This document shows positions 27,680-37,430 of a DNA stretch of 64,000 bases, one piece after another. The DNA comes from Deinococcus gobiensis I-0 (GTDB taxonomy: Bacteria > Deinococcota > Deinococci > Deinococcales > Deinococcaceae). The position numbers and the translations under genes are program-made. Below the pieces are notes generated by a model. The model did not search any database and had not been told where the DNA came from. It was given only the letters and a program-made list of their open reading frames with translations. Within the stretch, counting starts at the first letter, position 1. The number at the start of each line of letters is the position of its first letter. The stretch is taken from the NCBI RefSeq assembly GCF_000252445.1, contig NC_017805.1:186001-250000 (forward strand), written 5' to 3'.

Positions 27680-28783
27680 TCAGCTCCTCTCGGGGGCCGG
27701 GCCCCGGAACACGTCCCGGCCCTCGAACCGTTCGAGCGTGACCGGCCGGCCGCCCTCGCGGGCGCTGCGGTAGATGGCCTCCATGATCTTCTGGTCCTGG
27801 AGCCCCTCCTCGCCGGGGGTGTAGGGCGCGCGGCCCTCCTGGATGCAGCGCGAGAAGTGGTCGGTCTCCAGCCGGAACTGGTCTTCCGGAGGCACGCGCA
27901 CCTCGGTCACCTCCTGGCCGGTCTGGACGGTCAGGCGCAGGTTCTGGTAGTCGAAGGCCGGGTCTATGGCGAGGCGGCCCCCGGTGCCGAACACGTCGAT
28001 GGTGCGGGCTGTCGCCGCGCCGTACGAGCAGGCGCACTGGGCGACCACGCCGCTCGGGAAGCGCATCTGCCACGTCACGCTCTCCTCGACCTCGGTGAAG
28101 CGCTCGTCGCCCGGCGTCGAGTGGACGGTACCGCTGACCTCGCAGGGTTCCTCGCCCAGCAGGAAGCGCACCGTGTTCACGCAGTACAGCCCCACGTCCG
28201 GCAGCGAGCCGCCGCCCGCGAGTTTGCGCTTGAGCCGCCACTGACCCTCGTTCGGTTCGATCTGCACGTTCACCGAGTGCAGCAGCTTGATCTGTCCGAG
28301 CCGTCCCGACTGCACGGCCTCGCGCGCCGCCCAGTGGTGGGGGGTGTACTGGCAGCGGTAGGCGGTCATCAGCAGGACGCCCGCGTCCTTACAGGCCTTC
28401 ACCATCGCCTCGGCGTCCTCGACGCTGGTCGCCAGGGGCTTTTCGCACAGCACGTGCTTGCCGATCTTCGCGGCGCGCTCGGTGTATTCGCGGTGCAGGC
28501 TGTTGGGCAGCACGATATAGACCGCGTGGACATCGTCGCGTTCGCCCAGTTTCTCGAAGTCGTCGTAGCTGTAGGCGTCGTCCGCGCTCAGGCCGTAGGC
28601 GAGCGCGGCTTCACGGGCCTCGGTGAGGTTGCCGCTCACGACCGCCGCGAGGCGCGAGGCGCGGCCCACCGCGAAGGCGGGCAGCAGTTCTTCGAGGGTC
28701 AGTTTGCCCAGGCCGATCACGGCGTAGCCGACCTGCTGGGCGGCGGGCTGCGGCAGGGCCGCCTGTTCTTTGTTGCCGGTCAC
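27680..28783 (-). CDS. Gfo/Idh/MocA-family oxidoreductase
   Basis: 367 residues. NAD(P)-binding fold GYAVIGLGKLTLEELLPAF, then VYIVLPNSLHREYTERA and the family signature HVLCEKPLATSVEDAEA with the catalytic Lys. The C-terminal part has GGGSLPDVGLYCVNTVRFLL, which carries the Asp of the active site. Such enzymes oxidise or reduce sugar hydroxyls, including C3 of glucosides. The start is GTG 28783, overlapping the GMC stop (GTGA). Beside a GMC dehydrogenase and a glycosidase it may interconvert keto sugars; this is inference. Confidence 0.9.
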   Translation of the reverse strand: MTGNKEQAALPQPAAQQVGYAVIGLGKLTLEELLPAFAVGRASRLAAVVSGNLTEAREAALAYGLSADDAYSYDDFEKLGERDDVHAVYIVLPNSLHREYTERAAKIGKHVLCEKPLATSVEDAEAMVKACKDAGVLLMTAYRCQYTPHHWAAREAVQSGRLGQIKLLHSVNVQIEPNEGQWRLKRKLAGGGSLPDVGLYCVNTVRFLLGEEPCEVSGTVHSTPGDERFTEVEESVTWQMRFPSGVVAQCACSYGAATARTIDVFGTGGRLAIDPAFDYQNLRLTVQTGQEVTEVRVPPEDQFRLETDHFSRCIQEGRAPYTPGEEGLQDQKIMEAIYRSAREGGRPVTLERFEGRDVFRGPAPERS

Positions 28784-30324
28784 GCGCGGTTCTCCTTGAA
28801 GTCGCCCAGCAGGGCGTCGGCCGTGCGCAGGCTCAGGGCCATCTGGGTCAGGGCGGGGTTCACGCTCAGGGCGCTCGGGAAGGTGGAGTTGTCGCAGATC
28901 GCCAGACCTGCGAGGTCGTGCGCGCGGCCGTAGGGGTCCACGACACTCGTCGCCGGGTCGGCCCCCATGCGCGCGGTGCCGATGGTATGCGCGGCGCGCG
29001 GCAGCGCCCATACGTCCTGCGCGCCGATGCGGCCCCAGAGGTCGCGCATGAGCGCCTCGGCGTGTTCGGTCATGCGGCGCTCGTTGTCCCCGAAGGTGAA
29101 ATGCACGCGCGGCTTGGGCAGCCCGCGCACGTCCAGCTCGTCGGAGAGTTCGAGGTAGTTGTGGTCGTAGGGCAGGCACTCGCCCAGCACGTTGATGCCC
29201 GCGACGTGGTTGTAGCGGCTCAGGTGCCGCACGAGCTCGGGACCCCACTTGCCGGTGCCGCGCGCGTACTGCGTGGCGTAGGTCACGGGCATGACGCCCA
29301 GCGACTGGAGCAGGTAGCCGCCGACCAGCCCGGGCAGGCGGTGGGTGTCCTCGCTGATCAGGCCGCCGGGAATGCCCTTGTAGGGGCGCAGGTCGTCCTC
29401 GACCAGCCCCCACACCTGCACGCCCACGTGCGCCATGAAGTTGCGCCCGACCTGCCCGCTGCTGTTGGCCAGCCCCTGCATGAGGAGCAGCCGGGGCGTC
29501 TCGATGGCGCCGGCGGCCAGCACGACCATGCGCGCGCCCAGCCACTCGGTCCCCTCACCGCGCGTGAACTCGGCCCCGGTCACCCGGCCGCCCTCGGTGG
29601 TCAGGCCGGTCACGAACGCCCCCTCGACGATGGTCGCGCCGCGCGCTTCGGCCAGGGCCAGGAAGGTGATGTCCATGCTGGCCTTCGCGCCCACCGAGCA
29701 GCCCGCCTGGCAAAAGCCCCGGTTGGTGCACACGTGCCGGGTGCCGTAGCCCTCCTGTTCCTGGGCGCGGCTCAGGGCGGCGTTGGCGGCGGGCGAGGTC
29801 CGCATGCCGATCTCGGCGCAGGCCTTTTCCATCAGCCGGGCCGCGCCGTTCATGGGCAGCGGGGGGTGGCGGTAGGGCTGCTTGCGCGGCGCGCCCCAGG
29901 GATAGTCGGCCGGGCCGGACACCCCGATGAACTGCTCGACCTCGTCGTAATAGGGTTCGAGGTCCGCGTAGGTCAGGGGCCAGTCCACCCCCTGCCCGAA
30001 TTCGGTGTGCAGCGCGAAGTCGTCGGCCTGGGCGCGCGGCGTGTAGGCGGTGTAGTGCAGCGTGCTGCCGCCTACGCCCCGGCCACTGTTGTTGCGCCCG
30101 AAGGACACGGCGTCGCCGCCCGCCGAGAGCCGCTCGTCCATCCAGAAGATGCCCGCCTGCGCGACCTCGTCGGTGGCGATCTGCTCGGGCGGATGGCGCA
30201 CGCCGGCTTCCAGGGCGGCGACCTTCAGTCCGGCCGAGGCGAGGCGGGCGAGCAGCGGTGAGCCGCCCGCCCCCGTGCCGATGACGAGCACGTCCAGGTC
30301 GCGGGGCAGCTCAGCGCGCGGCAT
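28780..30324 (-). CDS. GMC-family FAD oxidoreductase (glucoside 3-dehydrogenase-like)
   Basis: 514 residues. The FAD motif is DVLVIGTGAGGSPLLARLA with EAG downstream; GRGVGGSTLHYTAYTPR and NRGFCQAGCSVGAKAS are typical of the gluconate-2-dehydrogenase/glucoside-3-dehydrogenase flavoprotein group. The catalytic His lies in AAHTIGTARMG, and the GMC C-terminal signature is SALSVNPALTQMALSLRTAD. No Tat or Sec signal is seen, unlike many periplasmic relatives. It overlaps the small-subunit gene by 14 bp, the usual partner arrangement for these two-subunit dehydrogenases. Confidence 0.9.
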   Translation of the reverse strand: MPRAELPRDLDVLVIGTGAGGSPLLARLASAGLKVAALEAGVRHPPEQIATDEVAQAGIFWMDERLSAGGDAVSFGRNNSGRGVGGSTLHYTAYTPRAQADDFALHTEFGQGVDWPLTYADLEPYYDEVEQFIGVSGPADYPWGAPRKQPYRHPPLPMNGAARLMEKACAEIGMRTSPAANAALSRAQEQEGYGTRHVCTNRGFCQAGCSVGAKASMDITFLALAEARGATIVEGAFVTGLTTEGGRVTGAEFTRGEGTEWLGARMVVLAAGAIETPRLLLMQGLANSSGQVGRNFMAHVGVQVWGLVEDDLRPYKGIPGGLISEDTHRLPGLVGGYLLQSLGVMPVTYATQYARGTGKWGPELVRHLSRYNHVAGINVLGECLPYDHNYLELSDELDVRGLPKPRVHFTFGDNERRMTEHAEALMRDLWGRIGAQDVWALPRAAHTIGTARMGADPATSVVDPYGRAHDLAGLAICDNSTFPSALSVNPALTQMALSLRTADALLGDFKENRA

Positions 30325-30892
30325 GGCTCGCCTCCCAACCGGTCGTCAGGTCGCTGCCGGGACCGGCCTGCATCTCGCGCGGTTCCAGGGTGTTCGGGGT
30401 CACGGCCGGCCAGCCGGGCACGTCGGCGAAACCCGCGTAGCCGAAACGGTACTGGGTCAGCGGGTGGGCCATGAATGCCTCGGTCAGCTCGGCCAGCAGG
30501 TCCTCGAAGGCGTGGGGCAGCGTGCGCTGCGCGGCGTGGATGGCCTCATCCTGCTCGGCCTCGGGCCGCGACCCGAAGTCCCCGGGCAGCGAGGCGAGCA
30601 GGGCGCGGTAGGCGTCGCCGTCGGGCGGGGTGTCGTCGTAGCGCCAGCCGTCGGTCACGCCCGACTGGAGGCGGTGGTCCACCGTGCCCGTGAGGTCCAG
30701 CTCGGCCGGATCATGGGGCAGCAGACGCACGGCGAGCGCGCGGAGCTGCGCGAACTCGGCCTCAGTGAAGAACTGACGCTCGTGGCGGGCGTCGAGACGT
30801 TCGAGCAGCACGCGGCGCGTCGGGGCGCTCACATGCGGCGAGTTCAGGTGGGCCAGCACGGCGGCGCGCTCGGCCTGGGCATCGGCGGTCAC
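30311..30892 (-). CDS. Gluconate 2-dehydrogenase subunit 3-like protein
   Basis: 193 residues. RQFFTEAEFAQLRALAVRLLPHDP matches the subunit-3 family (part quoted: FFTEAEFAQLRALAVRLLP), and YRFGYAGFADVPGWP near the end also fits. In known enzymes this small subunit binds and exports the GMC flavoprotein. Here no twin-arginine signal is visible, suggesting a cytoplasmic complex. GTG 30892 is chosen because GAGGTG lies 5 nt upstream; an ATG at 30982 would add 30 residues with no homology I recognise. First gene of the six-gene operon. Confidence 0.8.
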   Translation of the reverse strand: MTADAQAERAAVLAHLNSPHVSAPTRRVLLERLDARHERQFFTEAEFAQLRALAVRLLPHDPAELDLTGTVDHRLQSGVTDGWRYDDTPPDGDAYRALLASLPGDFGSRPEAEQDEAIHAAQRTLPHAFEDLLAELTEAFMAHPLTQYRFGYAGFADVPGWPAVTPNTLEPREMQAGPGSDLTTGWEASHAAR

Positions 30893-31306
30893 AGCGTCAC
30901 CTCGTGGAGCGGTCCGGAAAACGTTCGGGTCGTGGACATGACCGCCAGCGTAGGCAGGCCCCCTCGGACGCATACGAAGCAATTCTTACTGTTCCGGGCT
31001 TCCCGGCGAAGTCGTCACGTTTGATGTTGAACCTGTCTAGTCAACCCCCGGAGTGAAAGGTTTTTCCTGTTCTCACGCGGCGGCCTCGGCCCATCCGTCT
31101 CCACGGCGGCGCATGAGGGTGAGCGGAGGCACACAGGACATGCCGCCCCTCCCCAGAGGGGCAGACTCCGGGGGCAGGGAAAGAGTCCCCGCCGGACCTT
31201 CCCCCGCGCCTGGCCACCTGCCCCCCCGGCCCGCAGTACGTGACGTTTTTCGCAAGGCCACTTCCCGGCCGCTTGTGTTCAATGGTTTCCGATGCAGGAG
31301 CGCCGC
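30893..31306. promoter_or_regulatory. Divergent region between the glycoside operon and cydDCAB
   Basis: About 410 bp. An open frame at 31053-31310 has no recognisable features and I do not call it. GTTGA (31026-31030) and TCAAC (31041-31045) form a short dyad, and GCCCCTC-CCCA-GAGGGGC is a perfect 7-bp hairpin at 31145-31162. Both promoters should lie here, but I could not assign them. Confidence 0.35.
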
Positions 31307-33010
31307 ATGAGTCTGCCTCTTTCCTCCACCCGAGAACCTGCCGTCTCCCGGCCCGCCCCTTTGCCCCCCACCCCCACCCGCCCGGAGCGCCGCGCCCTGG
31401 GCTGGCTTGCCCGCCCGGCCCCGGTGCGCCGGGCCTTGGCGCTGGGCGCGCTGCTGAGCGCCGCCGCCATCGCCTGCACGGGCGCGGCGTGGATCGTCGC
31501 GGCCCGGCTGATCGCCGCCGGGCTGCTGGAGCGTGCCCTGCCGGCCCCCGCGGACCTGCTGCTGGTCGGCGCGCTGCTGCTGGGCCGCATGGCCCTGAAT
31601 GCCGGGCGTGAGTACCTGGGCGCCCGCCTCGCCGCGCGGATGGTGCGCCAGTGGCGCTCGGACCTCGCCGCGCACGCCCTGGCCCTGGGACCGGCGGCGG
31701 GCACGGACGAGGACGGAACCGGCACCGCCGGTCTGCTGGGCCTGGACCGCGAACTGACCCGCCTGACCCCCTACTACGCCCGCTACCTGCCCGGCGCGGC
31801 GCACTCGGCGCTGGCCTTCGCGGGGGTCGCGGGACTGACCCTCTGGCTCGACCCCCTCAGCGGCGGGCTGCTGCTCGTGGCCGGACCGCTGGCCGTGCTG
31901 CTGCTGGCGCTGGTGGGTCTGGCGACCGGCGCGGCGACCGAGCGGCAGTGGCTCGCGCAGACCCGGCTCTCGGCGCGGCTGCTGACCCTGGTGCGCGAGC
32001 TGCCCACGCTGCACGCCTTCGGGGGCACGGCCACCTACCGGGACGTGCTGGCCCGCAGCGCCGAGCAGCAGCGCGGCGCGACGCTGCGGGTGCTGCGCGT
32101 GGCCTTCCTGAGCGGCTTCGTCATGGATTTCGCCGCGACCCTCTCGACCGCCGTGATCGCGGTCTGGATCGGGGTGCGCCTATTCGGGGGCGCGGCCGAA
32201 CTCGCGCCGACGCTCGCCGCGCTGATGCTCGTGCCGGAGTTCTTCGGGCCGCTGCGCGCGCTGGGCACCGACCGCCACGCCGCGCTGGACGCCGAGCCGC
32301 TGGCCGCCCGGCTGCGCGCCCTGCTGTCGCGGGAGGCGGCCCCGCAGGGCGCGGCGACGGTCGCTCCCGGCGTCCCCACCCTGACCCTGGCAGGCGCGCG
32401 GGCCGAGCTGGGCGCGCGGATGCCCGGCACCCTGAGCACCGTCCTGACCCCCGGCACCCACGCCGCGCTGCGCGGCCCGAGCGGCAGCGGCAAGACCACG
32501 CTGCTCCAGGCCCTGCGCAAGCACCGGCCCCACGGGGGTGGGGTCGCGGTGAACGGCGCGCCGCTGGACACGCTGGAGGCCGCCGCCTGGCAATCACGCG
32601 TGGCCCTGGTGCCGCAGCACCCCCGGCTGCTGGCCGCGAGCCTGCGCGACAACCTGCGTCTGAGCCGCCCCGGGGCCACCGACCCCGAGGTGTGGGCCGC
32701 GCTGGAAGCGACCGGCCTCGCCGGGCTGGCGCGCGGGCTGAGCAGCGGGCTCGATACCCCGCTGGGCGAGGGCGGCACCTGGCTCTCGGGCGGCGAGACG
32801 GCGCGGCTGGCCCTGGCCCGCGCGCTGCTCTCGGGAGCCGACGTGATTCTCCTCGACGAGGTGACGGCGCACCTCGATGCCACCAGCGAACAGGCCGTGT
32901 ACGCGGCCGTCTCGCGCTCCTTCGCGGGCCGCACGGTGCTGCTCGCCACGCACCGGGACCCGCCCGCCGGCTGGCCGGTCCTGCACCTGAGTGGCGGGGG
33001 GCAGGCATGA
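31307..33010 (+). CDS. cydD: Cytochrome bd assembly ABC exporter subunit CydD
   Basis: 567 residues: an N-terminal six-helix membrane domain ([20 protein letters not shown] onward; [19 protein letters not shown]), then an ATPase with Walker [13 protein letters not shown], signature [16 protein letters not shown] and Walker [14 protein letters not shown]. CydDC exports thiols/haem-related factors needed to mature cytochrome bd. The short exporter next to cydC, cydA and cydB identifies it. ATG 31307 is used because AGGAG sits 7 nt upstream; ATG 31292 would add five residues. The stop overlaps cydC (ATGA). Confidence 0.9.
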   Translation: MSLPLSSTREPAVSRPAPLPPTPTRPERRALGWLARPAPVRRALALGALLSAAAIACTGAAWIVAARLIAAGLLERALPAPADLLLVGALLLGRMALNAGREYLGARLAARMVRQWRSDLAAHALALGPAAGTDEDGTGTAGLLGLDRELTRLTPYYARYLPGAAHSALAFAGVAGLTLWLDPLSGGLLLVAGPLAVLLLALVGLATGAATERQWLAQTRLSARLLTLVRELPTLHAFGGTATYRDVLARSAEQQRGATLRVLRVAFLSGFVMDFAATLSTAVIAVWIGVRLFGGAAELAPTLAALMLVPEFFGPLRALGTDRHAALDAEPLAARLRALLSREAAPQGAATVAPGVPTLTLAGARAELGARMPGTLSTVLTPGTHAALRGPSGSGKTTLLQALRKHRPHGGGVAVNGAPLDTLEAAAWQSRVALVPQHPRLLAASLRDNLRLSRPGATDPEVWAALEATGLAGLARGLSSGLDTPLGEGGTWLSGGETARLALARALLSGADVILLDEVTAHLDATSEQAVYAAVSRSFAGRTVLLATHRDPPAGWPVLHLSGGGQA

Positions 33011-34643
33011 AGGGCGCAGCTCTTCTCGCGGCGCTGGCGGCCCTGTGCGGGGTCTTTCTGGCAGCGACCTCCGGCGTCCTGATCTCGCGCGCGGCGCTGC
33101 GGCCCGAGGTCTTCCTGAGCCTGGGCGTGCTGGCGACCGCCGTGCGCGCGCTGGGCCTGGGGCGCGCGGGCCTGCGCTACGCCGAGCGTCTGCGCGGCCA
33201 CGCGGCGGCGCTGCGCCTGGGCGAGGGGCTGCGGCTCGGGCTGTTCGACCGCTTCGCCGCCTCGGGCCGCACCCTGACCACCGAGCGCAGCGGCGACCTG
33301 CTCGCCCGCGCGGGCGAGGGGGTGGACGCCCGGCAGTTCCGGCCCCTGCGGGTCACGCTGCCGCTGGTGGCCTTCGCGGCGGCCGTACTCGTCTGGAGCG
33401 GCTGGCTCCTCACACTGGACGCGGGGCTGGCGGGGCTGGCGGCCGTGCCGCTGCTGCTCGCGGCGCTGGGGGTGCTGGCCCTGCGCGGCCCGGCGGCGCG
33501 CGCGGCCCGGCAAGACATGGCCCTGACCCAGGAGCACGGCACCCTGCTCCTCGACACGCTGGCGGCCGGGGGCGAGGGCGCGGCGCTGCGCCGGCCCCAG
33601 CTCGCGGCCCTGGCGGCGGCGCAGGAACGCGCGGCGCTGACCCTGGCGCGGCTGGGGCTGGCCGTGGCCCTGGGGCAGGGCGTCGCCTTCGCGCTGGCCC
33701 TGGTCGGCACCCTGTGGCGCGGCGCGGCGCTGGTGGGCGCGGGCGGGCTGAGCGGGCCGCTGCTCGCCGCCGCCGTGCTGGGCACCGCCGCCGCCTTCGA
33801 CGCCCTTTCGGGGCTGGCCGCCGTGCCGGGGGCGCAGGCGCGGGCCGATCTGGCGACCGAACAGGACGCGCAGACCCTGGCCGCGCCGCCCGCCGCCCCC
33901 GCAGCTCCCCGGCCACTTCCGGCAGGGCCGCTGACTGTGGAGCTGCGCGGCGTCACCCTGCGCCGGGGCGGGCGGGCCGTGCTGGACGGCGCGGCCCTGA
34001 CCCTGTACCCCGGCGAGCGGGTGGCGCTCACGGGCGAGAGCGGCGGCGGCAAGACCACACTGCTGCGCCTGATCGCCCGCGACCTCGACCCGGACGGGGG
34101 GGCAGTGCTGGCCTCGGGGACGGACCTGCGCGACCTCGACCCGGCGGCGTGGCGCGGCGCCCTGAGCCTGCACGAGCAGCACGCCCCGGTACTGGACGGC
34201 ACCCTGCGCGAGAACCTGCGCCTGGGCGCCCCGGCGGCGACCGAGGCGCGGCTGCGCGCCCTGCTGGACGACCTGGGTCTGGCGCACCTGCCGCTGGACG
34301 GCTGGGTGGGCGAGGGCGGCACGCGCCTGAGCGGCGGCGAACGCGCCCGCGTCAGCCTCGCGCGCGCGCTGTTGCGGCCTTCTCACCTGCTGCTGCTCGA
34401 CGAACCGACCGCGCACCTCGACCCCGACACCGAGGCGCAGGTGCTCGCCGTGCTGGAGCGCGAGGCCGCCGGGCGCACGCTGCTGCTCGTCACGCACCGG
34501 CCCGCGCCGCTGGCCCTGGCCGAGCGGGTGCTGGAGCTGCGCGGCGGGCAGCTCTGGCCGCTCCACCGCCTCACCCCGGCCCCGCCCCCACCTGCCCAGC
34601 TCGGCTTCCAGACAGAGCCTTCCGCTTCCCGACCGGAGTCCCC

Positions 34644-34647
<4 letters not shown>
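33007..34647 (+). CDS. cydC: Cytochrome bd assembly ABC exporter subunit CydC
   Basis: 546 residues with the same plan as CydD: membrane domain from [18 protein letters not shown], then Walker [14 protein letters not shown], signature [16 protein letters not shown] and Walker [13 protein letters not shown]. It pairs with CydD as a heterodimer. Overlaps of 4 bp at both ends keep it in step with cydD and cydA. It has a Pro/Ala-rich tail of about 30 residues ([14 protein letters not shown]) that is not part of the ATPase fold. Confidence 0.9.
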
Positions 34648-37120
<2,473 letters not shown>

Positions 37121-37130
37121 GCGGCGAGGC

Positions 37131-37168
37131 GGGCCGGCCCCCACCCGTGCGGAGGTAGGGGCCGGCCC
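37131..37168. terminator. Terminator after cydB
   Basis: GGGCCGGCCCC (37131-37141) against GGGGCCGGCCC (37158-37168), an 11-bp perfect stem. It sits between convergent stops and may serve both strands. Confidence 0.8.
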
Positions 37169-37171
37169 TGT

Positions 37172-37405
37172 TCAGGGAGCGCGCACGACCGGCGTCACGA
37201 GGACGGGCGGCAGCGTGACGATGCGCCCGGCGTCGCAGTAGCAGGCGGGAATCACGATCTTCTGGGTGCCCGGCGCGGCGCAGGTGATGGAGGCCGTAGC
37301 GGTGCAGGGCGCGGTGTCGGCCCGCGCCGAGGGCAGCAGGATCAGGGGCAGCAGCGAGAGCAGGGTGGGCACGAGGAGCGTGGGCGGCTTGATCCGGGTC
37401 TTCAT
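37172..37405 (-). CDS. Small secreted Cys-containing protein, unknown
   Basis: 77 residues. A signal-like N-terminus (MKTRIKPPTLL, then LLSLLPLILLPSARA) is followed by a mature part of about 48 residues with four cysteines (PCTATASITCAAPG and ACYCDAG), which could form two disulfides. ATG 37405 has a strong AGGAGG 8 nt upstream, so it is probably really translated. It lies 25 bp after the SARP-type regulator and is likely in the same transcript. No family is recognised. Confidence 0.7.
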   Translation of the reverse strand: MKTRIKPPTLLVPTLLSLLPLILLPSARADTAPCTATASITCAAPGTQKIVIPACYCDAGRIVTLPPVLVTPVVRAP

Positions 37406-37430
37406 GGGGCGTTCCCTCCTGAACATGACC

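Noticed and set aside
31053..31310. 85-codon frame upstream of cydD
   Set aside because: No ribosome site or motif; overlaps the probable promoter and the cydD start.
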